A DNA stretch of 64,000 nt from Actinoplanes teichomyceticus ATCC 31121 (GTDB taxonomy: Bacteria; Actinomycetota; Actinomycetes; Mycobacteriales; Micromonosporaceae), in NCBI RefSeq assembly GCF_003711105.1, contig NZ_CP023865.1, positions 5,729,001-5,793,000 on the forward strand, read 5' to 3'. Position 1 is the stretch's first letter. Each line of letters begins with the position of its first letter. Positions 23,667 to 36,141 of this stretch are shown here, piece by piece. Below the pieces are notes generated by a model, which saw nothing but the letters and a program-made list of their open reading frames with translations, was not told the origin of the DNA and did not search any database. A program made the position numbers and the translations under genes.

Positions 23667-24866
23667 ATGGGCGCAGCTCGCATCAACCGCAGAACGCTGC
23701 TCGGCTTCGCCGCCGCGGTCGGAGCCGCCGGGGTAACCGGGTGCGGCAACAGCCTCGGCGGCGCGACCGCGAACGCGGCCGGCGGCGCAACGATCAAGAT
23801 CGGCCTGGTCATTCCGCAGTCCGGGGTCTATGCCCCGCTCGGTGAGGACATCCGGCGTGGCTGGGAGCTGTGGCTGGCCCGCAACGGCGGGAAGCTCGGC
23901 GGCCTGCGCGCCGTCACCGTCGTCGCCGACGAGGGCGAGGGGCCGCAGACCGGCGTCCCCGCGGTCCAGCAGCTGCTGCAACGCGACCAGGTCGACGTCC
24001 TGGTCGGCATCGTCAACTCGGCCACCGCCCTCGGCGTGCGTGACCTGGTCGGCGGCGTGCGCAAGCTGCTGCTGATCGCCAACGCCGGAGCCGGCGAGAT
24101 CACCGGGTCCGGGCGCAGCCCGTACATCTGGCGCACCTCGTTCACCAACGCGCAGGTCGCCGCCGCGATGGGCCGGCATCTCGCCGGCACCGGCCTGCGC
24201 CGGGCCTACGCCATCGCGCCGGACTACGTGGCCGGGGCCGAGGCGATCGCCGGCTTCAGCCAGGCGTTCCGGGCCGGCGGCGGCACGATCGCCGGCGAGA
24301 GCCGGCCGCCGTTCGGCAAGACCCAGGACTATCAGCCGTTCCTCAGCCGCATCCAGTCGTCCGGCGCGCAGGGCACCTTCTGCTTCTTCGGCGGCGCCGA
24401 GTCGGTCGCCTTCGTCAAGCAGTACGCCCAGTTCGGCCTCTCGGGCAGGATGCCGCTGTACGCCTCCGGGTTCCTGGTCGAGGGCGGTGTTCTCGCCGCC
24501 CAGGGCGACGCCGCCGTCGGCGTGCTGTCCACCCTGCACTACACCGCGGAGCTGGACAACCCGGCGAACGTGGCGTTCCGCACCGCGTACCGGGCGGCCT
24601 ATCAGGTGGCGCCGACCGTCTACGCGGTCCAGGCGTGGGACGCCGCCGCGGTGCTGTCCCGCGCGCTGGAGAAGACCGGCGGCGCCCGTGACGGCGACAG
24701 CCTGGCGCGGGCCGTCGAGGGTCCCGCCGACAGCCCGCGCGGGCCGTGGACGTTCGCCGGCCAGTCCCCCCGGCAGTCGTTCTACCTGCGCCGGGTCGAG
24801 TCGCGCGGCGGCGAACTGGTCAACACCGTGGTCTCCGACCTCGGTCCGCTGGACGCGGAGGCATAG
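23667..24866 (+). CDS. livK: Branched-chain amino acid-type ABC transporter, substrate-binding lipoprotein
   Basis: A 399-residue protein with GGGGGAG before ATG 23667. The N-terminus NRRTLLGFAAAVGAAGVTGC joins a twin-arginine-like signal to a lipobox ending at Cys, so it is probably a membrane-anchored lipoprotein. The mature part follows the periplasmic-binding type I fold (IKIGLVIPQSGVYAPLGEDIRRGWELW, VDVLVGIVNSATALGVRDLV, YIWRTSFTNAQ). Such proteins bind leucine-type amino acids, amides, urea or aromatic acids. It leads a five-gene importer operon; the actual ligand cannot be read. Confidence 0.9.
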   Translation: MGAARINRRTLLGFAAAVGAAGVTGCGNSLGGATANAAGGATIKIGLVIPQSGVYAPLGEDIRRGWELWLARNGGKLGGLRAVTVVADEGEGPQTGVPAVQQLLQRDQVDVLVGIVNSATALGVRDLVGGVRKLLLIANAGAGEITGSGRSPYIWRTSFTNAQVAAAMGRHLAGTGLRRAYAIAPDYVAGAEAIAGFSQAFRAGGGTIAGESRPPFGKTQDYQPFLSRIQSSGAQGTFCFFGGAESVAFVKQYAQFGLSGRMPLYASGFLVEGGVLAAQGDAAVGVLSTLHYTAELDNPANVAFRTAYRAAYQVAPTVYAVQAWDAAAVLSRALEKTGGARDGDSLARAVEGPADSPRGPWTFAGQSPRQSFYLRRVESRGGELVNTVVSDLGPLDAEA

Positions 24867-24868
24867 CC

Positions 24869-25759
24869 GTGGCCGGCGCCGACGTGGCGGCCACGGCCGT
24901 GCTCAACGGCCTGGCGGTGGGGCTGCTGCTGTTCCTCACCGCGGCCGGGCTCTCGCTGATCTTCGGCATGATGGACGTCCTCAACCTCGCGCACGGCTCG
25001 CTCTTCCTGGCCGGCGCGTACCTCGCCTGGTGGGTCGGTGGCGACCGGCAGACCTGGCCCTCACTGGCCGCCGCGGCCGGGGCCGCCGTGCTGGTCGGCA
25101 TCCTCGGCGGCGCCGTGCTGGCGCTGCTGGCCGCGCCGCTGGCCCGCCGGTCGCACCTGGAGCAGGCGCTGCTCACCCTCGGCGTCGCGCTGATCGCCGG
25201 TGACCTGTTCTCGGCGCTGTTCGGCGACGACGTGCGTGCCACGGTGCCGCCGCCGGGGCTGGACGGCACCATCACCGTCGCGGGCTGGACCTATCCGCGG
25301 TACCGCCTGGTCCTGGTCGTGGTCGGCGCCGTGCTGGCCGCGGCGGTCTACTGGACGGTCGAGCGGACGCTGCTGGGCGCGCTGTTCCGCGCCACGGTCG
25401 CCGACCGGGACATGGTGGCCGCGATCGGCATGGATCCGCGCCGGGCGCGGGTCGCGGCGTTCGCGCTCGGCGCCGTCCTGGCCACCCTGGCGGGTCTGCT
25501 GGGCGCCCCGATCTACCACGCCCGGCCCGGCCTCGACCTGACCATCCTGGTGCTGGCGCTGGTCGTGGTCGTGGTCGGTGGCCTCGGCACGGTCCGCGGG
25601 CCGCTGCTGGCCGCGCTGCTGTTCGGCCAGGTCGAGTCGGTCGGCCAGGCGGTGCTGCCGGAATTCGCCTCCTTCCTGCTCTTCGGGGCCCTGGCGGCGG
25701 TGCTGGTGGTCCGCCCGCGGGGCCTGTTCGGGGCGGCCACGGCGGGAGCCGCACGATGA
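24869..25759 (+). CDS. livH: Branched-chain amino acid-type ABC transporter permease
   Basis: A 296-residue membrane protein from GTG 24869, two bases after the livK stop. LTAAGLSLIFGMMDVLNLAHGSLFLAGAYLAW is the LivH signature region; DMVAAIGMDPRRARVAAFALGAVLATLAGLL is the cytoplasmic coupling helix. About eight membrane segments are visible. It overlaps the next permease gene by four bases (ATGA). Confidence 0.93.
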   Translation: MAGADVAATAVLNGLAVGLLLFLTAAGLSLIFGMMDVLNLAHGSLFLAGAYLAWWVGGDRQTWPSLAAAAGAAVLVGILGGAVLALLAAPLARRSHLEQALLTLGVALIAGDLFSALFGDDVRATVPPPGLDGTITVAGWTYPRYRLVLVVVGAVLAAAVYWTVERTLLGALFRATVADRDMVAAIGMDPRRARVAAFALGAVLATLAGLLGAPIYHARPGLDLTILVLALVVVVVGGLGTVRGPLLAALLFGQVESVGQAVLPEFASFLLFGALAAVLVVRPRGLFGAATAGAAR

Positions 25760-26754
25760 CCGCCGGCACCCTCACCACGCTCGCCCGTCGCCCGCGGTGG
25801 CTGGCGCCGGCGACCTCGGTGGTCACGGTGGGCGCGCTCGCCGCCGGGCCGTTCCTGCTGCTTCCGTACGCGACCGCGACACTGACCCGGATGCTCGTCT
25901 TCGGCCTGCTCGCGGCGAGTCTGAGTGTGCTGGTCGGACTGGCCGGGACACCGTCGCTCGGACATGCCGCGTTCTTCGGCGCCGGCGCGTACGCGACCGC
26001 CTGGACCGCCGTGCACCAGACGTCCACCGTCCTGGCGCTGTGCGCCGGCACGCTCGTGGCCGCCGTCCTGGCGGCGCTGGTCGGCGCCGTGGCCGTACGC
26101 ACCCACGGCGTCTGGTTCCTGATGTTCACCCTCGCCGTCGGGGAGTTGCTGCAGCAGACCGCGGACAGCTGGGAGCCGGTCACCGGCGGGTCCAACGGGC
26201 TCTACGGGATCCCGGCGCTCGCCGTCGGCCCGCTGGTCGCCGACGGTCCCGCGACGACGTACTGGTTCGTGCTGATCTTCTTCGTGCTCGGCATGGCGAC
26301 GCTGTGGGCGGTCGCCACCTCCTCGTTCGGCACCAGGCTGCGCGCCGTCCGGGACAGCGAGGACCGGATGCGGGCGCTCGGGCACCGCGCCACCGCGGTG
26401 AAGTGGACCGCCTTCCTCCTGGCCGGCGCGGTGGCCGGCCTGGCCGGTGGCCTGTTCGCCGCGCAGCAGCGCCTGGTCACCCCGGCCGACCTCGGGTTCA
26501 GCACCTCCGCGCTGGCCCTGCTGGCCGTGGTGATCGGCGGCAGCGGGTCGCTGTGGGGGCCGGTGCTGGGCGCGGCGCTGGTGATCGCGGTCCGCGACGT
26601 GCTCGGCGCGGACCTCGACGGGCACGGCCCGCTCGCGCTGGGCCTGCTCTTCGTCCTCGTCGTCTATCTGCTTCCCGGTGGGTTCCTGCGCCCGAGGGGC
26701 GCCGGTCCCCGACCGCTTCCCGGCATCCGGCTCCTGCGAAGGGATCAACGGTGA
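25756..26754 (+). CDS. livM: Branched-chain amino acid-type ABC transporter permease
   Basis: A 332-residue LivM-type membrane protein. SLSVLVGLAGTPSLGHAAFFGAGAYATAW is the LivM N-terminal signature, and TRLRAVRDSEDRMRALGHRATAVKWTAFLLAGAVAGLAGGL the coupling loop. It pairs with LivH to form the channel and ends in a GTGA overlap with livG. The C-terminal arginine/proline tail is longer than usual. Confidence 0.93.
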   Translation: MTAGTLTTLARRPRWLAPATSVVTVGALAAGPFLLLPYATATLTRMLVFGLLAASLSVLVGLAGTPSLGHAAFFGAGAYATAWTAVHQTSTVLALCAGTLVAAVLAALVGAVAVRTHGVWFLMFTLAVGELLQQTADSWEPVTGGSNGLYGIPALAVGPLVADGPATTYWFVLIFFVLGMATLWAVATSSFGTRLRAVRDSEDRMRALGHRATAVKWTAFLLAGAVAGLAGGLFAAQQRLVTPADLGFSTSALALLAVVIGGSGSLWGPVLGAALVIAVRDVLGADLDGHGPLALGLLFVLVVYLLPGGFLRPRGAGPRPLPGIRLLRRDQR

Positions 26755-27474
26755 ACGAGTTGCTGCGCTGCGCCGGCGTGCACCACCGCTACGGCGCGCT
26801 CCCGGTGCTCACCGGGATCGATCTGACCGTCGTGCCGGGCGCCCGGCACGCCCTGATCGGGCCCAACGGCGCGGGCAAGAGCACCCTGCTCAAACTGATC
26901 GCGGGCGCGATGCGCCCGTCGGCGGGACGGATCCACTACGCCGGGAACGACGTCACCCGGCATCGCGAGGGCCGGCGCGCCCGGGCCGGCATCGGGCGTA
27001 CCTTCCAGCACTCGACGCTGTTCGGCTCGCTGACCGTACGCCAGAACGTGGCGCTCGGCCTCGGCGCCGGGCGCGCCGGCCGGCGGCACCGCGAGGCGAT
27101 CGACGCGCTGCTGGCCTCCGTCGGCCTGCAGGACCTGCCGGAGGTGCCGGTGGCCACGCTGTCCTACAGCCAGTGCCGCCGCCTGGAGATCGCCGTCGCG
27201 CTGGCCGCGCGGCCCCGGCTGCTGCTGCTCGACGAGCCGGCGGCCGGCATGTCCGGCGAGGAGCGCGCCCGGCTGGTCGATCTGCTGCGCGGCCTGCCGC
27301 CCACGGTCACCGTGGTCTTCGTCGAGCACGACCTGGACGTGGTGTTCCAGCTGGCCACCGAGGTGAGTGTGCTGCACCTGGGCACGATCCTGGTCACCGG
27401 GTCGCCGGACGAGGTGCGCCGCAGTCCCGAGGTACGCGACGCCTATCTCGGTGCCCGGACGGTGGAGGTGAGCC

Positions 27475-27491
<17 letters not shown>
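26751..27491 (+). CDS. livG: Branched-chain amino acid-type ABC transporter ATPase
   Basis: A 246-residue ATPase from GTG 26751. Walker A GPNGAGKST, IGRTFQHSTLFGSLTVRQNV, Walker B LLLLDEPAAGMS and the H-loop VEHDLDVVF are present. The signature motif reads LSYSQCRRLEIA, where LivG proteins usually have LSYGQQRRLEIA; the Gly to Ser change at the ATP-contacting position is notable. It overlaps livF by 17 bases. Confidence 0.92.
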
Positions 27492-28179
<688 letters not shown>

Positions 28180-28369
28180 GCCGACCCGCATGCTGGTCAG
28201 ACCGGAGGCGGGTGCGCCCGTCGACGCTCACCTGCGGCCGGTGGTGTGCGCCCGCCACCGGCCGCCGGCGGGTGCGTGGCTCCCCGCCCGGCGGACCGGG
28301 CGCGCCGGGCCGGGTTTCGGCGGCGCGGGCACGGACGGCGGCGCCGCGCCGATGCGTACGATCGTCGGC

Positions 28370-29110
28370 ATGGCGCTGCGCCCCGTCCAGGTCAACATCA
28401 AGGCACGTGACGCCCCGGCGGTCGGCCGGTTCTGGGGGCACGCCCTCGGCTGGCACGTCTTCCAACCCGGCGTGACCACCTACGTCGGACCCGCCGACGA
28501 GTTCGTCTGGCCGGACCCGGACACCCTCGGCATCGACGTCGTTCCGGTTCCGGGTGCCGGGACGGCCGGGAAGAACCGGGTACACCTCGACCTCGCCACC
28601 ACGTCGGCGGCCCATCAGGCCGAGTTGATCGCGCGGCTCGTGGCTCTCGGCGCGACGCCCGCCGACATCGGCCAGGGCGACGTGCCGTGGGCCGTGCTCG
28701 CCGACCCGGAAGGCAACGAGTTCTGCGTGCTGGAGCCCCGGGAGATCTACCGGGACACCGGGCCGGTCGCCCGGGTGGTCATGGACTGCGTGGATGCGCG
28801 TGCCACGGCCCGCTTCTGGGGCGAGGCGACGGACTGGACGGTGCACGAGGTGACCGACGACCGTGCGGCGTTGCGCTGCGCCCAGGGCCGTGGACCGTAC
28901 CTGGAGTTCGTCCGCACGCCCGGCGCGAAGACCGCCCCCGGTCGGGTCCATCTCGACCTGCTGCCCCGCCCCGGCGACGACCACGCGGCGCAGGTGGCCC
29001 GGCTGCGGGCGCTCGGCGCGGCCGACCTCGACGTGGGCCAGGGCGATGTCTCGTGGACATGCCTGACCGACCCGGAGGGTCACGAGTTCTGCGTCCTCAC
29101 GCTGTCCTGA
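28370..29110 (+). CDS. Tandem VOC (glyoxalase-like) domain protein
   Basis: A 246-residue protein of two similar halves, each a glyoxalase-like domain: VQVNIKARDAPAVGRFWGHALGW with LADPEGNEFCVLEP, and RVVMDCVDARATARFWGEATDW with LTDPEGHEFCVLTL. Such actinobacterial proteins are of unknown or detoxifying function. TACGAT at 28356-28361 lies eight bases before ATG 28370, as in leaderless actinobacterial promoters, which sets this start over the longer frame. Upstream of it, 28180-28355 holds no gene. Confidence 0.88.
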   Translation: MALRPVQVNIKARDAPAVGRFWGHALGWHVFQPGVTTYVGPADEFVWPDPDTLGIDVVPVPGAGTAGKNRVHLDLATTSAAHQAELIARLVALGATPADIGQGDVPWAVLADPEGNEFCVLEPREIYRDTGPVARVVMDCVDARATARFWGEATDWTVHEVTDDRAALRCAQGRGPYLEFVRTPGAKTAPGRVHLDLLPRPGDDHAAQVARLRALGAADLDVGQGDVSWTCLTDPEGHEFCVLTLS

Positions 29111-29571
29111 CGGCTCGCCTGCGTGCCGGCGCCCCGCAGCGCTGAAACCAACGCCATTTTTTCGGCCCGCAACTCCGAAACTTCCGGAAGCCGGGCTTCC
29201 GTGAGCGACGGCATTTCCGCAGCTGGACACCGCAGCCCCCGGGTCCGCTGGCACAGCGAGCAAATATTCATCGTTGTAATTGCCGCAACCTCTCTGTAAC
29301 GTTTCGGTCGATCCGGATCAGCCTGCTTCCCGGCCGCGCGCGGCCGCTTCCCGCCTCCCCCGTCGTGCTGGAGGGCACGGCATGTCTGGTCCCCCGTCCG
29401 CTCCCGGCGGCGCCTGTTCCGCGACCGCCGCCACGGTCGCGCTCGGCGCCGTGAGCGCGGTCCGCGGCATCGGGTTGTCTGCCGTCACTCGTCCCGCCCG
29501 CTGAGCGGCACCTCCCCCACCCAGGTGTGGTCGCGCCCGTCCGCACGGCCACATCGCGAAAGGAACCGTCC
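29111..29571. other. Intergenic region upstream of the secreted esterase
   Basis: This 461-bp stretch holds no standard gene. Its first half is AT-richer than the surroundings. TGTAACGTTTCGG at 29295-29307 contains a near-palindrome (GTAACGTTTC, eight of ten symmetrical) of the LacI-operator sort. A small open frame at 29382-29504 is listed separately. Confidence 0.4.
29382..29504 (+). CDS. Possible small leader or microprotein
   Basis: A 40-codon frame begins at ATG 29382, with a textbook GGAGGG six bases upstream, and ends 67 bp before the esterase start. The product is Ala/Gly/Ser/Val-rich with one weak hydrophobic patch (ATVALGAVSAV). No family is recognised. It may be a translated leader or a chance frame; the good ribosome site is the main support. 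Confidence 0.3.
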   Translation: MSGPPSAPGGACSATAATVALGAVSAVRGIGLSAVTRPAR

Positions 29572-30858
29572 ATGAAACGACACTGGCGCAAACTGCTGGC
29601 CTCGATGGCCGCGGTCCTCGCCGGCCTGGTCGTGACCACCGCGCTCCTGCCCGCGTCGCCGGCCTCCGCGGCGGCGTTGACGGAGGTCACCGGGTTCGGC
29701 GCCAACCCCACCGGCATCCGCATGTACCTCTACGTGCCCGACCGGCTGCCCACCAAGCCGGCGGTGCTGGTGGCGGTGCACTACTGCACCGGCTCCGGCC
29801 CGGCGTTCTACTCCGGCACCGAGTTCAAGTCGCTGGCCGACCAGTACGGCTTCATCGTCATCTACCCGTCGACCGTGCGTACCGGCAACTGCTGGGACGT
29901 CTCCTCGCCGGGCGCGCTGACCCACAACGGCAACAGCGACCCGGTCGGCATCACCTCGATGGTCAGGTACGTGCAGCAGAGGTACAACACCGACACCGCG
30001 CGCACGTTCGTCACCGGCGCCTCGTCCGGCGCCATGATGACCAACGTGCTGCTCGCCGACTACCCCGACGTGTTCGCCGGCGGCGCCGCGTTCTCGGGTG
30101 TGCCGCACACCTGTTTCCAGGCGAGCGCCGGCAACCCGGCCGACCCGAGCCAGCAGGCCGGCTGGAACAGCGCGTGCGCGAACGGCCAGATCAGCAAGAC
30201 CCCCGCGCAGTGGGGCGACGCGGTGCGCAACTCGTACCCGGGCTATTCCGGGCCCCGCCCGCGCATGCAGCTGTGGCACGGCGCCACGGACACCACGCTG
30301 CACTACAACAACTTCGGCGAAGAGATCAAGCAGTGGACCAACGTGCTCGGCGTCAGCCAGACACCGGTCAAGACCGACACGCCGCAGCCCGGCTGGACCC
30401 GCACCTGGTACGGCAACACCTCGGCGCAGCCGCCGGTCCAGGCCATCAGCCTCGCCGGCGTCGGCCACGCGCTGCCGATGCCCGGCCAGGCGAGGATGGC
30501 GATCAGCTTCTTCGGCCTCGACCAGGGCACCGTCCCGCCGTCCTCGTCGCCGACGTCGTCGCAGCCGCCGCTCCCGGGTGGGTGCACCGCGTCGATCTCG
30601 CTGAACTCGTGGAACGGCGGCTACGTCGCCACCGTCACGGTCACCGCCGGTTCGTCGGCGCTCAACGGCTGGACGGTCGACACCACCCTGCCGTCCGGTT
30701 CGGCCATCACCAACGTGTGGAACGCCAACGGCAGCGCCAGGACCGGGGCGGTGAGCTTCACCAACGTGGGCTTCAACGGCTCCGTCCCGGCCGGCGGCAC
30801 CACCCAGTTCGGCTTCCAGGGCACCGGCACCGGGCCGGCCGGCGCCACCTGTCGCTGA
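29572..30858 (+). CDS. Secreted CE1/PHB-depolymerase-type esterase with CBM2
   Basis: A 428-residue protein with AAAGGA before ATG 29572. A Sec signal (KRHWRKLLASMAAVLAGLVVTTALLPASPASA) precedes an alpha/beta hydrolase: catalytic Ser in TGASSGAMM, Asp in WHGATDTTLHY and His in GVGHALP. A Ser/Pro linker (about 323-335) leads to a C-terminal CBM2 (CTASISLNSWNGGYVATVTVTAG to FGFQGTG). Relatives are acetylxylan or feruloyl esterases that attack plant cell wall esters. It heads a run of secreted carbohydrate-related genes. Confidence 0.9.
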   Translation: MKRHWRKLLASMAAVLAGLVVTTALLPASPASAAALTEVTGFGANPTGIRMYLYVPDRLPTKPAVLVAVHYCTGSGPAFYSGTEFKSLADQYGFIVIYPSTVRTGNCWDVSSPGALTHNGNSDPVGITSMVRYVQQRYNTDTARTFVTGASSGAMMTNVLLADYPDVFAGGAAFSGVPHTCFQASAGNPADPSQQAGWNSACANGQISKTPAQWGDAVRNSYPGYSGPRPRMQLWHGATDTTLHYNNFGEEIKQWTNVLGVSQTPVKTDTPQPGWTRTWYGNTSAQPPVQAISLAGVGHALPMPGQARMAISFFGLDQGTVPPSSSPTSSQPPLPGGCTASISLNSWNGGYVATVTVTAGSSALNGWTVDTTLPSGSAITNVWNANGSARTGAVSFTNVGFNGSVPAGGTTQFGFQGTGTGPAGATCR

Positions 30859-30903
30859 CCGGCTCCCGGCAGACGCGAGCCGGCGGCAGGCACCGGACCT
30901 CGG

Positions 30904-30960
30904 GCGGGCGCGGGCCCATCGATCATCGGAATCCTCGGTGAGCGATGGGCCCGCGCCCGC
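30904..30960 (+). terminator. Long-stem terminator after the esterase gene
   Basis: Arms 30904-30921 and 30943-30960 are an 18-bp perfect inverted repeat around a 21-nt loop, 45 nt after the esterase stop and upstream of the next + strand gene. Confidence 0.75.
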
Positions 30961-31043
30961 GCGCCGTCACGGCACCGGCCACACCGGACAGCGAGCGCCT
31001 CCGTCGATCCCTAAGATGCCGGGGAACACGGGAGGACAACCGT

Positions 31044-33089
31044 ATGCACAACACCACGGCCCGGCGTGCGCTCGCCGCCCTGGCCGCGCTCACCGCGCCC
31101 CTCACCCTGGCGGCCCCCGCGCGGGCCGACGACCGCCTGCCCCTGGGCGCGGGCGCGACGGTGTCGGTCACGGCCACGCCGGGCGGCGGCTTCACGGCGC
31201 CGCTGTCGGTCACCAACACCGGCACGATCCCGATCGACGGCGTCGCCGTCTCGTTCTTCGGCATCGACGGCTTCGCGACCGAGAGCCGGTACCGCAACTG
31301 CACCTACGACATCCGCGGGCAGTTGGAGGCCTGCGTCTTCGACCGGACCCTGGAGCCGGGCGGGTCGTACCGGGTGGATCTGCCGTTGCGGGCCCCGGCC
31401 GACGCCTACGCGCCGAGCGCCATGAGGACCCAGTTCACCTGGGAGAAGAAGGCGTACCACCGCCCGTACGGCACATCCGGTGACGGCGCGACCATGCCGC
31501 TGCTCGACGACGCGACGCCGGAGGAGGTGGGCGTCTACCCGTGGCAGTTCGTGGATCTTGCGATCACCGGCCGGCAGAGCGCGGATCTGGTCGCCACCGG
31601 CGGCAAGGTGTACGGCGCGCCCGGCGACGTGGTGACGGTCCGGGCCGGGGTACGCAACGACGGTCCGGCCACGCTCAAGTGGATCGGCACCGGCGTGCCG
31701 CCCGGCCTCGTGGTCGTCACGATCCCGCCGGGCGCGTCCGTGCAGAGCGCCCCGGCCGACTGCGCGCCGGCCACGGACGCGCAGCGGACCCGCGCCGACG
31801 CGGCGCAGTACGCGTGCGTACTCGACGGGCTTCTCAAGATCGGCAGGTCCCACGCCCTGAGCCTGCCGTTCAGCCTGCGGATCGACCGGGTGATCCAGGA
31901 CGCGGCCGGTCTGGTCGAGGTGAACCCGGCGTGCACGTGCGAGCGCTTCGCCGAGGACCTCGACAGGTCCAACGACACCGCGCCGCTGGTCCTCAACCCG
32001 GCGCCGACCGCTCCGGGCGGCACGGACACCAACCCGCCGGTCGTCACCGCCACCGGGCTCACCGAGGGTCAGCTGCTCGGCTGGTACCGCGACATCACCC
32101 CGTCCTGGTCCGACGACGTCGCGGTGACCAAGGTGCAGGTCCTGGTGAACGGCACGGTCACCGCGACCCACGAGAGCCCGCTGCCCCACCAGGTCGGCGT
32201 CGTGCTGCCGAGCGGGGTGCACGGGCAGGAGCCGCGGATCACCATCCGTGCCTTCGACGCGGCCGGAAACACCGCGGAGAAGACCACCCGGGTACGGGCG
32301 GACGTGCTCAGCCCGGACGCGACGCTCACCCCCGCGTCCGGGTCGCGCGTGCGTGGCGTGGTCACGTTCCGGGCCACGAACGTCTCCGACGACACCGCCC
32401 GCATCGAGCTGCTCGACACGTCCGGCACGATCGTCGCCCGCAGCACCGCGGCGCCGTGGACGATGACCTGGAACACCAGCGGCCTCACCGGCGCGCAGTC
32501 CCTCGCGGTCCGGGTCTTCGACCGGGCCGACAACATCACCTTCGACATGGGCACCTACCACGTCGACGACTCCGGCCCGGCGGTCAGCTCCATCACCCCG
32601 GGCGACCGGGCGCTGGTGCGCGGCAGCGTGCGCACCACCGCGCAAGCCTCCGACCCGAGCGGCATCGCCACGGTGCGGGTCACCGGCGGCACGGCCACGG
32701 GCTCGCCGTGGGCCTGGACGGTGACCCCGAGAACGCAGGGCAACCACACCATCGAGTGGGTCGTGACCGACAAGCTGGGCAACACCACGGTCGCCCGGCG
32801 CGTCGTCGTCAACGACACCGTCGCGCCCGCGCTGAAGCTGACCAAGGCGCCGAAGAACGACGCGAAGCTGACGAAGACCACGACGCTGGCCGCGTCCGCG
32901 AGCGACCGGAACGGCGTCGCGAAGGTGCAGCTGCTGGTCAACGGCAAGGTGGCCGGCACCGACACGAAGGCCGGCTACAGCTTCACGCTGTACCCGAAGA
33001 GGTACGGCAAGAAGTTCACGGTCCAGCTCCGCGCGTACGACCGGGCCGGCAACGTGACGACGCTCGGTAAGCGCACCTATCGCCGCTGA
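31044..33089 (+). CDS. Secreted multi-domain protein with Ig-like repeats
   Basis: A 681-residue protein with GGGAGGA before ATG 31044 and a Sec signal ending near APARA/DD. The N-terminal half is unassigned, with paired cysteines (for example NCTYD, EACVF, PACTCERF). The C-terminal half holds about three to four Ig-like modules, recognised by repeats of VTKVQVLVNGTVTAT, IRAFDAAGNTAEKTTRVRAD, VRVFDRADN and VQLRAYDRAGNVT. These resemble bacterial Ig_3/Big_9-type adhesion or spacer domains. No anchor motif is visible, so it is probably exported to the medium. It lies between CAZyme genes. Function unknown. Confidence 0.8.
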   Translation: MHNTTARRALAALAALTAPLTLAAPARADDRLPLGAGATVSVTATPGGGFTAPLSVTNTGTIPIDGVAVSFFGIDGFATESRYRNCTYDIRGQLEACVFDRTLEPGGSYRVDLPLRAPADAYAPSAMRTQFTWEKKAYHRPYGTSGDGATMPLLDDATPEEVGVYPWQFVDLAITGRQSADLVATGGKVYGAPGDVVTVRAGVRNDGPATLKWIGTGVPPGLVVVTIPPGASVQSAPADCAPATDAQRTRADAAQYACVLDGLLKIGRSHALSLPFSLRIDRVIQDAAGLVEVNPACTCERFAEDLDRSNDTAPLVLNPAPTAPGGTDTNPPVVTATGLTEGQLLGWYRDITPSWSDDVAVTKVQVLVNGTVTATHESPLPHQVGVVLPSGVHGQEPRITIRAFDAAGNTAEKTTRVRADVLSPDATLTPASGSRVRGVVTFRATNVSDDTARIELLDTSGTIVARSTAAPWTMTWNTSGLTGAQSLAVRVFDRADNITFDMGTYHVDDSGPAVSSITPGDRALVRGSVRTTAQASDPSGIATVRVTGGTATGSPWAWTVTPRTQGNHTIEWVVTDKLGNTTVARRVVVNDTVAPALKLTKAPKNDAKLTKTTTLAASASDRNGVAKVQLLVNGKVAGTDTKAGYSFTLYPKRYGKKFTVQLRAYDRAGNVTTLGKRTYRR

Positions 33090-33112
33090 GCCGCAGGTGA
33101 CCGGCGGTACCG

Positions 33113-33148
33113 GATCCGCCGGGATCGTCCACCCGATCCCGGCGGATC
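33113..33148. terminator. Bidirectional hairpin terminator
   Basis: A 15-bp perfect stem (33113-33127 with 33134-33148, 6-nt loop) sits in the 104-bp gap between the Ig-like gene and the convergent GH59 gene. It has the right position to stop both transcripts. Confidence 0.8.
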
Positions 33149-33193
33149 ACCGGAGCGGGCCTCCCCGGCGCCGCTGGCTGTTCCTGCCCCGGG

Positions 33194-36141
<2,948 letters not shown>

